Assembly (NCBI GenBank): GCA_039815465.1
Contig: JBCBZG010000002.1
Span: 124,001-188,000, forward strand
Direction: 5' to 3'
Source: Shimia_B sp039815465
Lineage (GTDB): Bacteria > Pseudomonadota > Alphaproteobacteria > Rhodobacterales > Rhodobacteraceae
Length of the DNA stretch: 64,000 nucleotides
A program made the position numbers and the translations under genes. A model generated the notes under the pieces. It was given only the letters and a program-made list of their open reading frames with translations, was not told the origin of the DNA and did not search any database. Of this stretch, positions 1 to 8,139 are shown piece by piece (position 1 is the stretch's first letter; each line of letters begins with the position of its first letter).

Positions 1-1
1 C

Positions 2-391
2 ATCGCACGTATCTACGGCATCGACCCCGACTACGTGGAGGCGTTCTGCCGGTGGATGTGCAACCTGGATGAATATTTCGACATGCCGCTGGCGACATAC
101 TCCGCCGGGATGAACGCACGGTTCAGCTTCTCGCTTTTGCTCGCGCTCGATTTTGACATGTACCTCATCGACGAGGGCATGCCGCAATCCACCGACGTCG
201 AGTTTAACAAAAAGGCGGGAAGTGTGGTAAAGGAACGCCTGGAAACGACGACAATTGTAATTGTCTCACACCAGCCCGAAGTGTTGGAGCAATTCGCACG
301 CTCGGCGGCTGTATTGCTCGACGGGCAGCTGGTGATGTTTGACACGTTAGAAGAAGCGAAGCGTCTGTATGACTACCAAACCAAAAGCTAG
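2..391 (+). CDS. kpsT: Capsular polysaccharide ABC transporter, ATP-binding subunit (KpsT-like), 5' end cut off
   Basis: The reading frame is open from the window edge, so the N-terminus and Walker A motif lie outside. What remains is the back half of an ABC ATPase: the signature region YSAGMNARFSF, Walker B ending in YLIDEG and the H-loop IVSHQ. This signature resembles the KpsT/Wzm branch, whose members energise export of lipid-linked capsule across the inner membrane. The next gene overlaps its 3' end and encodes the matching KpsE-like protein, followed by kdsA, which supports a Kdo-containing capsule locus. The family assignment is strong; the exported polymer is unknown. Confidence 0.8.
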   Translation: MARIYGIDPDYVEAFCRWMCNLDEYFDMPLATYSAGMNARFSFSLLLALDFDMYLIDEGMPQSTDVEFNKKAGSVVKERLETTTIVIVSHQPEVLEQFARSAAVLLDGQLVMFDTLEEAKRLYDYQTKS

Positions 392-2114
392 TAAGTTCCG
401 CATCAAGCGGGCGGGCGGCGATCGCCCGGCAGCTGACGCCGCGCCTCAAACGCCACCTCAGGCAACTCAGGCAACCCAGGCACCGCAGGCGGCAGGAACA
501 CCGGGGGCCTCTGGCGCCCGGGGTCCCGTGGCCGTACCAGCCCCGCCGCAACAGGCCGCAGGGGCAAGCCAGCCCGACGCGGACGCCGACCGCATCCGCG
601 CCAAGGTGCAAGCCGCACGCGCGAACAAACAAGCCGTTCAAGGAGCGAACCCCGCGTCCGCCCAAGCCGGACCCAAGAAGGGGCAAGCCGCCGGCGCCAC
701 CAACATCGACGCCATCCGCAATGAAGGCCTGACCGGGCGCCAGCTGCGCCTTGCACGGCGCGTCGCTCAGAAAAACGGCATCAACGCCACGAGCGATTAC
801 GAGGCCGTCAAGCTGCTGCGTGAACGCGGCATCGACCCGTTCAAGGCCAGCGGCGCGCTCCAGCTCGTTCCGCAAGAACAGACCGGCACGGCACTCGCCC
901 CCGCGCAAACAACCCAGGTGGCGCAACCGGCGCCAGCTGGCGGATCCGAGGCCGAAATGCGGGCCGCGGCCATCCTGCAAATGCAGCGCGACATCGCGCG
1001 CCGCCGTCGCAACAACATGTTTCGCGTGTTCGGACGGCTGGGCGTCTTTGTGTTTCTGCCGACCGCGCTCCTTGGCATCTACTTCGCCTTTTTGGCGACG
1101 CCGATGTACGGCACCAAATCATCCTTTATCATCCAAACCAACGAACCCTCCGCCGGGGGCGGCGGCGGCGGCTTGGGCGGCATGTTCAGCGGCGGCGCGC
1201 TCGCCACGATCCAGGATTCCATCGCCGTTCAAGGTTACCTAACCTCCCGCGACGCCATGCTGCGCCTGGAGGAGGAGCAGGGCTTCAAGCGCCACTTCCA
1301 AGACCCTGAACTTGATATCATCACGCGCCTGCCGCCCGATGCCTCGAACGAAGACGCCTATAAGCTTTACAAAAAGCACGTCAAAATCGGCTTTGACCCA
1401 ACCGAAGGCATCGTAAACCTGGAGGTGATCGCTGCGAGCCCCGAGGCGAGCCAACGGTTTTCCAATACGCTCGTGGCTTATGCCGAACAGTGGGTGTCCG
1501 ACCTGTCGCAGCGGCTGCGCACAGACCAAATGCGCGGCGCGCGTGAGAGTTTCGAAGACGCCGAAAACAAGCGCCTCGCCGCCGCGAACCGGCTGGTAAC
1601 CTTGCAGACCGAACTGGGAGAGATCGACGCCGAAAGCTCCATCGCGGCGGCCCAAGGCCGGATCAGCAACTTTGAAACCGAGCTCGAAGAAAAGCGCATC
1701 GAACTGCAAGCGCAGCTCGCCAACCGCAGGCCCAACGAGGCCCGCGTCGACGGGCTCGAAACGGATATCTTCTTCCTCCAGCAGAGCATCGACGCGCAAA
1801 AGACCCGCCTGCTTGAGGCTGAGGACGGCGGGGCCTCCCTGGCCTCAATTCAAGCGCAGATCCAGATCGCACAGATCGACCTGCAAACCCGCGACACGAT
1901 GCTTCAGTCAGCGGTCGAAGCGCTCGAAAGCGCGCGCGTCTCGGCCGACCGCCAAGCGCGCTACGTGGCGATCTCCACCCCGCCTACAGCGCCGGACACC
2001 GCGACCTACCCGCGGGTGTTTGAGAACACCTTTGTGTCCTTCCTCGTCTTTGCCGGGATTTACCTGATGATCTCGCTCACATCGTCCATTCTCCGCGAAC
2101 AGGTGGCGAGCTGA
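369..2114 (+). CDS. kpsE: Capsule export inner-membrane protein, KpsE/Wzz-like, with long low-complexity N-terminus
   Basis: The 581-residue protein has an Ala/Gln/Pro-rich, probably cytoplasmic N-terminal stretch of about 200 residues. A membrane segment follows near residues 222-246, then a large periplasmic region with coiled coil (about 370-520, rich in E, Q, R and A), and a second membrane segment near 553-573. This is the topology of KpsE/Wzz-type polysaccharide co-polymerase and export proteins, which bridge the inner-membrane ABC transporter and the outer-membrane pore. A Gly run (GGGGGGG, near residue 260) follows the first membrane segment. Its start overlaps the kpsT-like gene by 23 bases and its stop overlaps kdsA by one base. 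The N-terminal extension is longer than in E. coli KpsE. Confidence 0.78.
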   Translation: MTTKPKASKFRIKRAGGDRPAADAAPQTPPQATQATQAPQAAGTPGASGARGPVAVPAPPQQAAGASQPDADADRIRAKVQAARANKQAVQGANPASAQAGPKKGQAAGATNIDAIRNEGLTGRQLRLARRVAQKNGINATSDYEAVKLLRERGIDPFKASGALQLVPQEQTGTALAPAQTTQVAQPAPAGGSEAEMRAAAILQMQRDIARRRRNNMFRVFGRLGVFVFLPTALLGIYFAFLATPMYGTKSSFIIQTNEPSAGGGGGGLGGMFSGGALATIQDSIAVQGYLTSRDAMLRLEEEQGFKRHFQDPELDIITRLPPDASNEDAYKLYKKHVKIGFDPTEGIVNLEVIAASPEASQRFSNTLVAYAEQWVSDLSQRLRTDQMRGARESFEDAENKRLAAANRLVTLQTELGEIDAESSIAAAQGRISNFETELEEKRIELQAQLANRRPNEARVDGLETDIFFLQQSIDAQKTRLLEAEDGGASLASIQAQIQIAQIDLQTRDTMLQSAVEALESARVSADRQARYVAISTPPTAPDTATYPRVFENTFVSFLVFAGIYLMISLTSSILREQVAS

Positions 2115-2944
2115 TGATGTCTGTCCCCTGCGGTGCCTTCGATATCTCAAACGAGGGCCCGCTCACGCTGATCGCCGGGCCCTGCCAGCTCGAAAGCCTC
2201 GACCACGCGCAGATGATCGCGGGGGAGATGGCGCAGGCCTGCGCGGCTGTGGGCGCGAACTACGTGTTCAAGGCGAGCTACGACAAGGCCAACCGCACCT
2301 CACTGTCCGGCAAGCGCGGGCTCGGCATCGATGCGGGCCTCAAAGTGCTCGCGGCGATTAAGGAGATGGGCCTGCCCGTCCTCACCGACATTCACGACCC
2401 AGACCAGGCCCGCCAGGCCGCGCAGGTCTGCGACATCATCCAGATCCCCGCGTTCCTGAGCCGCCAAACCGACCTCCTGCTCGCAGCGGGGGAGACGGGC
2501 GCGATCGTGAACGTCAAAAAGGGGCAGTTCATGGCCCCCGGCGACATGGCCAATGTGGTGACAAAGGTCGAAAGCACCGGCAACACGCGCATCCTGCTCA
2601 CCGAACGCGGCGTGTCCTTTGGCTATAACACGCTGGTGGCCGATATGCGCAGCCTGCCCACGATGGCGCAAACCGGCTACCCCGTGATCATGGACGCCAC
2701 CCATTCCGTGGCCCAACCGGGGGGCCTGGGCGGCTCCAGCGGCGGCGACCGGCGCTTTGCCCCTGTCATGGCCCGCGCCGCAGTGGCGCTGGGGATTGCA
2801 GGCGTCTTCATCGAGACCCACGAAGACCCCGACCGCGCGCCGTCCGACGGGCCCAACATGATCCGCCTCGAAGATATGCCCGCGCTGCTCGACACCCTGA
2901 TGCAGCTCGACGCTGTGGCAAAGGCCGCGCCAATCCGGCTCTGA
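2114..2944 (+). CDS. kdsA: 3-deoxy-8-phosphooctulonate synthase (KdsA)
   Basis: The 276-residue protein condenses phosphoenolpyruvate with arabinose 5-phosphate to give Kdo 8-phosphate, in the cytosol. Recognisable TIM-barrel motifs are GPCQLES near the N-terminus, KASYDKANRTS, the FLSRQTDLL segment and DATHSVAQPGG. Length is typical of the family. The ATG overlaps the kpsE-like stop as TGATG, so it is probably translated from the same mRNA. A second in-frame ATG follows immediately. Placement with capsule export genes suggests it supplies Kdo for the capsule linker, although a lipopolysaccharide role is equally possible. Confidence 0.95.
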   Translation: MMSVPCGAFDISNEGPLTLIAGPCQLESLDHAQMIAGEMAQACAAVGANYVFKASYDKANRTSLSGKRGLGIDAGLKVLAAIKEMGLPVLTDIHDPDQARQAAQVCDIIQIPAFLSRQTDLLLAAGETGAIVNVKKGQFMAPGDMANVVTKVESTGNTRILLTERGVSFGYNTLVADMRSLPTMAQTGYPVIMDATHSVAQPGGLGGSSGGDRRFAPVMARAAVALGIAGVFIETHEDPDRAPSDGPNMIRLEDMPALLDTLMQLDAVAKAAPIRL

Positions 2945-3024
2945 ACTCCGTCACGAAATCGCAGATTCTGCGTGCAAGAGGGCTTGAAACGCGCCCAGTT
3001 CCGCAATAGCTACGCGGTCGCTGC

Positions 3025-3099
3025 TGGGATGTAGCTCAATGGTAGAGCACCGGTTTTTGGTACCGTAGGCTGTAGGTTCGAGTCCTACCATCCCAGCCA
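3025..3099 (+). tRNA. tRNA-Gln (anticodon TTG)
   Basis: A full cloverleaf can be read: acceptor stem TGGGATG pairs with CATCCCA, the D-arm is GCTC-AATGGTA-GAGC, the anticodon loop TTTTGGT carries TTG, and the T-arm contains GGTTCGAGTCC. The discriminator base is G, and the 3' CCA is encoded (3097-3099). The anticodon stem has one C/T mismatch at its base (CCGGT against ACCGT). Confidence 0.95.
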
Positions 3100-3148
3100 G
3101 CACTTTTGCTCGCAGCACCAAGCATACCCCGCCCCGATCCGGGAGTGA

Positions 3149-3294
3149 GGCGCGAATGCGCCATGCCCGACCTCGGGTGGGCACCCGACATGTGAACGAC
3201 GCACCGCATCGGCCCTATCCCAGATATTCGGTCTTGGCGGAGAGCTCGCAGCATGCCCTCCCGTGGGGGAGGTCGGGCATGGCGCATTCGCGCC
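3149..3294. repeat. Palindromic intergenic element, perfect 26-bp inverted repeat arms (family member R6)
   Basis: Positions 3149-3174 are the exact reverse complement of 3269-3294, with about 94 bases between. Inside the arms are the blocks CTCGGGTGGG and CCCGTGGGGG, which resemble the core of five other elements in this window. It lies between tRNA-Gln and a convergent gene. The inner insert is longer than in the other copies. The AT-richer stretch 3300-3418 that follows holds no gene I can support. Confidence 0.8.
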
Positions 3295-3418
3295 GGGAGC
3301 ACCTCGTAAAATTGTATCGCTCAAACGTCTCTTCTGGCATGCTGCCAACGATAACCAATTTTTCTCCGACTATAACTTCAGTATCAGACTGTGATTGAGC
3401 CTCAATAAAGCATTTTGC

Positions 3419-4128
3419 CTATTGTTTGAATTCCATTACCTGAAACCCAACTTTATCCTTGCCGAAAGCCTTTAGTTCAAAAATCTGCTCCCGCTCGTTT
3501 CCCAACTGATCAATATAACCGATGTATAACTTGACACTATCAACATGACCAGTTTCCAGAAACTGAGGTCTAAGTCTCTGGCTGCTCTCACTTGGCCATT
3601 GGGGAAAAAATTTGCAACTGAATTCACTGGCGGAGGATCAAATCTAACTCGAACGTTTGCGGCTGTCCGAGCTGAGTTGAAAATCTGTATCGTATTTTGA
3701 ATCTCGCCAGCTGACTTGCGCCCCCCTGTTGCTTGAATCACAAAATTGGGTTGTGCATCTTTCACTCGCGCGGCTTCAGCAACCGCCTTGGCCAGTTTTT
3801 CCGTCTCCACGGCCTCTCTCGTGGCCACTACGAGTTCTTTCTGTTGAACTACTGAGTTTCGGAGTTCTGTTACTTGTAGGCGGAGCTCATGACCCTGTTG
3901 GAAGAACCCAAGAACCAACCAACCAAGAGCCAATGGTCCAAAGACACCTGCCAGAAAGTCACCGAGCTGATTTAGCTCCAAGGGCCCGCTCTTGATTGCG
4001 CCAATCTGCATGCCCAGCAAGATAAACAGCAAAAGACAGCCCAGGTAGGCAATACTTGCCCAAATCCCGATTCTGCCCAGTTGGATTCGCCGCTTTCTTT
4101 CTGTGTTTGACTCGATCGTGTCACTCAA
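3419..4128 (-). pseudogene. Two-TM hypothetical protein with a one-base frameshift near its C-terminus
   Basis: The intact frame runs from a TTG at 4128 to a stop at 3472 (218 residues), but its last ~40 residues look unlike a real C-terminus. In the next frame, directly after the homopolymer GGGGAAAAAA (3601-3610 on the plus strand), a clean frame continues to a stop at 3419-3421 and reads FPQWPSESS, then GHVDSVKLYIGYID, then FGKDKVGFQVMEFKQ. One extra base in the run would restore a product of about 236 residues. The protein has two N-terminal membrane segments (about 22-42 and 57-77) and a short coiled coil (about 80-120). The TTG is supported by GGAGGAG 8 bases upstream and overlaps the parE stop (TTGA). 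Base composition is AT-richer than its neighbours. Function is unknown. Confidence 0.75.
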
Positions 4129-6086
4129 ACATCCAACTCCTCCACAAACCGCGCGTTCTCCTGGATGTACTCAAACCGCTTCTCGGGCTTCTTGCCCATC
4201 AGCCGCTCCACCAGGTCGCCCGTCTCCCCCGGCGCGTCTTCGTCTATCGTCACCCTAATCAACTTCCGCGTCTCGGGGTTCATTGTCGTCTCTTTGAGGT
4301 CCTTCGCGTCCATCTCCCCCAGGCCCTTAAAGCGGCTGGTTTCGATTTTGCCCTTCCCGCCGAGGCCCTTTTCCAGCCAGACGTCGCGCTCCAACTCGTC
4401 CACGCAGTAGACCCGCTTGGCGCCTTGGGTCAGACGGTAGAGCGGCGGGCAAGCCAGATAGAGATGCCCGGCATCGATCAGCGGCCGCATCTGGGTGAAG
4501 AAGAACGTCATCAGCAGCGACGCGATATGGGCGCCGTCCACGTCCGCGTCCGTCATGATGATGATCTTGTCGTATCTGAGATCATCAAGGACGAATTTCG
4601 TGCCAATCCCCGTCCCCAGCGCATCGCAGAGGTCCTTGATCTCCGCATTCGTCGAAATCTTCGACGACGCCGCGCCCAGCACGTTCAGCACCTTCCCGCG
4701 CAGCGGCAGCATGGCCTGATATTTCCGGTCTCGCGCCATCTTGCCCGAGCCGCCTGCGCTGTCGCCCTCCACGATAAAGAGCTCCGTCCCTGCTCGCGCC
4801 TGTTGGGAACAGTCCACGAGCTTCCCCGGCAGGCGCAGCTTCTTCGTCGCCGATTTGCGCGCGGTCTCCTTCTCCTGCCGCCTGCGCAGCCGCTCCTCGG
4901 CGCGCAGGATCAAGAAATCGAGGATCGCGCCCGCCGACTTCGTATCCGCCGCCAGCCAGTTGTCGAACCGGTCGCGCACGGCGTTCTCCACCAGCTTCTG
5001 CGCCTCCACCGTCGCCAGGCGGTCCTTGGTCTGGCCCACAAACTCCGGCTCGCGGATGAAACAGCTGACCAAGGCGCAGCCGCCCGTGGTCAGGTCATCG
5101 CGGGTGATCTGGGCGGCCTTCTTGTTGCCCGCTAGATCGCCATAGGCGCGCAGCCCCTTCAGGATCGCGGCCCAGAACCCAGCCTCGTGCGTGCCGCCTT
5201 CGGGCGTGGGCACGGTGTTACAGTAGGACTGGATGAACCCATCGCGCACGGGCGTCCAGTTGATCGCCCACTCCACCTTGCCCGGGGTGCCGAACCGTTC
5301 CTGAAAATCGACCACGCCCGAAAACGGCGCCTCAGCGTAGGTCGTGGCGGTGCCCAGCGTCTCTGTCAGGTAGTCGGTGAGCCCGCCGGGGAAATGGAAC
5401 GTGGCCTCCTTAGGGGTATCGCCGTCCTCAATCGCGCTTTTCCAGCGGATCTCGACGCCGCTGAACAAATACGCTTTGGATCGAATGCTCTTGAACAGCC
5501 GCGAGGGGCGGAAGCGGTGCTTGCCGAAAATCTGCTCATCGGCGTGAAAGGTCACTGTGGTCCCGCGCCGGTTCGGGGCCGCGCCGACCTCCGCCACGGG
5601 GCCTAAAGGCAGCCCACGAGAGAAGCGCTGCTCGTAGACCTTTCTGTCCCGCGCCACCTGTACGACCATCACATCGCTGAGCGCATTGACCACGGACGCC
5701 CCCACCCCGTGCAACCCGCCAGAGGTCTGATACGCCTTCCCGCTGAACTTCCCGCCCGCATGCAGCGTGCACAAGATCACCTCCAAAGCGGATTTATCGG
5801 GGAACTTCGGATGCGGGTCGATGGGAATGCCGCGGCCATTGTCGCGCACTGTCAGCGCGTAGTCAGCGTGCAGCTCCACCTCGATCCGGTTGGCAAAGCC
5901 TGCGACGGCTTCATCCATGGAGTTGTCGAGCACTTCGGCCACCATGTGGTGCAGCGCGCGCTCATCCGTGCCGCCGATATACATGCCCGGCCGCTTGCGC
6001 ACGGGCTCCAGCCCCTCGAGCACCTCAATGGAGGACGCATCGTAGTCACCCGACCCGTCCGGGCCCGCGTTTAGCAGATCGTTCAT
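4125..6086 (-). CDS. parE: DNA topoisomerase IV subunit B (ParE)
   Basis: The 653-residue protein is the ATPase subunit that partners ParC in decatenating chromosomes. The GHKL ATP site shows LDNSMDEAVAG, DNGRGIPIDP and GGLHGVGASVVNAL. The TOPRIM region shows EGDSAGGSGKMARDRKYQA and MTDADVDGAHI. The length and absence of the GyrB insertion favour ParE over GyrB. The open frame extends 54 codons upstream, but the ATG at 6086 (MNDLLNAG) fits the family start and the upstream part has unrelated composition. The downstream gene is translationally coupled at the stop. Confidence 0.93.
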   Translation of the reverse strand: MNDLLNAGPDGSGDYDASSIEVLEGLEPVRKRPGMYIGGTDERALHHMVAEVLDNSMDEAVAGFANRIEVELHADYALTVRDNGRGIPIDPHPKFPDKSALEVILCTLHAGGKFSGKAYQTSGGLHGVGASVVNALSDVMVVQVARDRKVYEQRFSRGLPLGPVAEVGAAPNRRGTTVTFHADEQIFGKHRFRPSRLFKSIRSKAYLFSGVEIRWKSAIEDGDTPKEATFHFPGGLTDYLTETLGTATTYAEAPFSGVVDFQERFGTPGKVEWAINWTPVRDGFIQSYCNTVPTPEGGTHEAGFWAAILKGLRAYGDLAGNKKAAQITRDDLTTGGCALVSCFIREPEFVGQTKDRLATVEAQKLVENAVRDRFDNWLAADTKSAGAILDFLILRAEERLRRRQEKETARKSATKKLRLPGKLVDCSQQARAGTELFIVEGDSAGGSGKMARDRKYQAMLPLRGKVLNVLGAASSKISTNAEIKDLCDALGTGIGTKFVLDDLRYDKIIIMTDADVDGAHIASLLMTFFFTQMRPLIDAGHLYLACPPLYRLTQGAKRVYCVDELERDVWLEKGLGGKGKIETSRFKGLGEMDAKDLKETTMNPETRKLIRVTIDEDAPGETGDLVERLMGKKPEKRFEYIQENARFVEELDV

Positions 6087-6265
6087 GGCTACCGCTCGTT
6101 TTGTTTGTTGGTGTCGAGTTTGCCACGCACAAAGCGGTGACGCCAGAGCCGTGTCGCGCCGCCAAGGTGCTCGAATTTTCGGCACGTGGCGTTCGGGGGC
6201 GCAAATCCTTGTTGCCATGGGCCGCCCGGGGCGCATATCGCGCGGCAAGATGAAGGACCCGCGCC

Positions 6266-6940
6266 ATGACCGAACACAGCCCCACCATCGGACATTCCAT
6301 CGCCGACGTCCCCGATTGGCGCTACCTCCTGCGGGAGGTCTATGAGCTCTACCGGTTCATGTCGTCGGGCGGCTCAAAGCCCATCCGCGCCCACCAACGC
6401 GCCGTGCGGGAGGCGATCAACCGGTGCCTCCGGGCGAACCCCACGGTCGCCCTGCGCGATCCGCATAAATTGCCCGTCACCGCCCACCTGACCCGCGCGC
6501 TGAGCGAGGGCGGCGATGGCGCCACCCGCCCCGCCGTGCGGGCCCTGCGCCCCATCGCCGATCAACTCAGCTGGGAATACGGCTATGACCGCATCCCCAA
6601 GGGGCTCGCCCGGTCCTATGGCTACGCGGAAATCGCAGGCCCGCGCGGCCCGGTCGTGACTGATGAGCTCATCGTTGGCGTGGTCCTGTTCGCGCCGGGC
6701 TGCATCTATCCGGCCCACGCCCATGAGGGGATATCGGAAAGCTATGTGTGCCTGTCGGGGACCGTATCCCAGAACAATTACGGCGTCTTCGCGCCGGGAT
6801 CGATGATCTTTAACCCCGCAGGCTCTAAACACCGCATCACGGTATCGGATGTGGAGCCCGCACTGCTCGGCTACGCCTGGACCGGCGCGGCGGAGGTGCT
6901 GCGCGCCAACAAAATGGTGCTGTCGCGGGGGTCGCGGTGA
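6266..6940 (+). CDS. dddL: Cupin-fold DMSP lyase, DddL-like
   Basis: The 224-residue protein carries a C-terminal cupin metal site: PAHAHEGISESYV gives His151, His153, Glu157 and Tyr160, and His189 follows in KHRIT. These are the residue types used by Ddd-family lyases, which split dimethylsulfoniopropionate into dimethyl sulfide and acrylate. Length and the sequence around the metal site fit DddL better than the shorter DddQ or DddW. The operon partner is a GNAT acetyltransferase, not the acuR/acuI genes found with some dddL genes. A different cupin substrate cannot be excluded from sequence alone. Confidence 0.75.
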   Translation: MTEHSPTIGHSIADVPDWRYLLREVYELYRFMSSGGSKPIRAHQRAVREAINRCLRANPTVALRDPHKLPVTAHLTRALSEGGDGATRPAVRALRPIADQLSWEYGYDRIPKGLARSYGYAEIAGPRGPVVTDELIVGVVLFAPGCIYPAHAHEGISESYVCLSGTVSQNNYGVFAPGSMIFNPAGSKHRITVSDVEPALLGYAWTGAAEVLRANKMVLSRGSR

Positions 6941-7395
6941 TGGACCTTCGCCCCGCCGTCGTGGCTGATGCCCCCGCGCTGTCTGCGATGCTCTTCGCGC
7001 TCAAGGCCGCCGGAAAGCGCACGCGTCCTTGCGACATCGAGTTTGTGCGCGACTACTACATCGCCAACGCCCAAAGCATCCTGTGCGCCGTGGCCTTTGA
7101 CGGGGGGGAGGCGCTAGGCCTGCAATCGCTGATGCGCGCGGCGGACGGCAACCCCTATGGTGCGGCCCCCGGTTACGGGATCATCGGCACCCACGTGTCC
7201 CCCACCGCGGCGCGCCGCGGCGTGGCGCGCGCGCTCTTTGACGCCACGCTCAAGGCCGCCCGCGACGCCAAGCTTCCGGTGATTGAGGCCTATATCCAAA
7301 AATCAAACGCCGAGGGGCACGCTTACTACGGCGCCATGGGGTTCGCGCCCGTGCGCGAAGACGGCACAGCGCTTGTGCGGGCGCTCACACTCTAA
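6940..7395 (+). CDS. GNAT-family N-acetyltransferase
   Basis: The 151-residue protein has the GNAT layout. The acetyl-CoA binding motif A lies around GTHVSPTAARRGVARALFDATL, split here as GTHVSPTAARRGVAR and ALFDATL, and the C-terminal AYYGAMGF resembles the conserved YxxxGF of motif B. The ATG overlaps the dddL stop (TGATG); a GTG one codon earlier is less likely. The substrate is unknown. Coupling to the DMSP lyase gene suggests a linked expression programme, not necessarily a linked pathway. Confidence 0.8.
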   Translation: MDLRPAVVADAPALSAMLFALKAAGKRTRPCDIEFVRDYYIANAQSILCAVAFDGGEALGLQSLMRAADGNPYGAAPGYGIIGTHVSPTAARRGVARALFDATLKAARDAKLPVIEAYIQKSNAEGHAYYGAMGFAPVREDGTALVRALTL

Positions 7396-7408
7396 CGACC
7401 GACCGTAG

Positions 7409-7426
7409 GGTGGGGTTTACCCCACC
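7409..7426. terminator. Bidirectional terminator-like hairpin
   Basis: GGTGGGGT and ACCCCACC form an 8-bp stem around a 2-base spacer, so the tip must open to give a larger loop. It sits between two convergent genes. A nearly identical hairpin occurs at 14711-14729 in the same setting. Confidence 0.6.
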
Positions 7427-7443
7427 ACCCCGCCGCCGGGCGC

Positions 7444-8082
7444 CTAGGTCCACCCCGTCAGCGCGCGCACGAACGGCGTCAGGACCTCAAAACGCGCGCG
7501 CAGACCGTCGACCGTGAGCGTCTCATCCGCGTCGCTCCAAATCGTCATCCCCTTGTGCCGCAGAAGTTCGCCATGAGGGTGATCCTTGTCAAAAGGCGAC
7601 GGCACGCGTTTGAGCCCCGGCGCGCTCACCCGGTGCCCGCTCGCCCGCAAGCCTTTCAACATCTCTGCCAGCCGCGCACCATCGAGATCCACCATCTGGC
7701 GCCAGGCGGCAATCCCGTCCTTGCCGAAATCCATTTGGCCCACACCCACCGTGACATAGGAAGGCGACACGCCGAAAAAGTAGCCAGGGGCGAAAGGCCC
7801 GCCCGGCTCCGTCCCCCAGAGCATATGCAGGTGCGTGTTATAGGGTGTTTTATCCTTGGAAAACCGCACGTCCCGGTGCGGGCGGTAGAGCTTTGATTTC
7901 ACCGGGTCGCCGCACATCTCCTCCAACGGTGCGCTCATGGTGTCGAGCAGCGCTTTCGCGGGCGCCTTGAGGTCGGCGTCATAAGTGGACTTATGCTCCT
8001 GAAACCAGGCTTTGGAGTTGTCGGCCTCAAGCGCTGTGAAAAAGCGCCGGGCGTCGGTGATGAGCTTTGGTAAATCTGTCAT
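7444..8082 (-). CDS. DUF2461 domain-containing protein
   Basis: The 212-residue protein matches the DUF2461 (TIGR02453) pattern from start to end: an N-terminal FFTALEADNSKAWF segment, KLYRPHRDVRFSKDKTPYNTH in the middle (split as KLYRPHRDVRF and SKDKTPYNTH), then a GYFFGVSPSYVTVGVG stretch. Function of the family is not established. It is cytosolic by appearance, with no signal peptide or membrane segment, and is a single gene convergent with the GNAT gene. Confidence 0.88.
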   Translation of the reverse strand: MTDLPKLITDARRFFTALEADNSKAWFQEHKSTYDADLKAPAKALLDTMSAPLEEMCGDPVKSKLYRPHRDVRFSKDKTPYNTHLHMLWGTEPGGPFAPGYFFGVSPSYVTVGVGQMDFGKDGIAAWRQMVDLDGARLAEMLKGLRASGHRVSAPGLKRVPSPFDKDHPHGELLRHKGMTIWSDADETLTVDGLRARFEVLTPFVRALTGWT

Positions 8083-8139
8083 AGCCGGAGGATAGCCCGC
8101 CCCCTTGCCTGTGCAAGACGCCGCGCCTATGGCGGGGCC

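Noticed and set aside
3149..3294. CRISPR or transposon end interpretation of the inverted repeats
   Set aside because: Only one pair of arms, no regularly spaced repeats, no cas genes and no transposase frame nearby.
4056..5135. Open frame (359 codons) opposite parE
   Set aside because: Antisense shadow of the ParE TOPRIM and C-terminal region.
6087..6248. 54-codon N-terminal extension of ParE
   Set aside because: The family start matches the ATG at 6086 and the extension has unrelated, Arg-rich composition.
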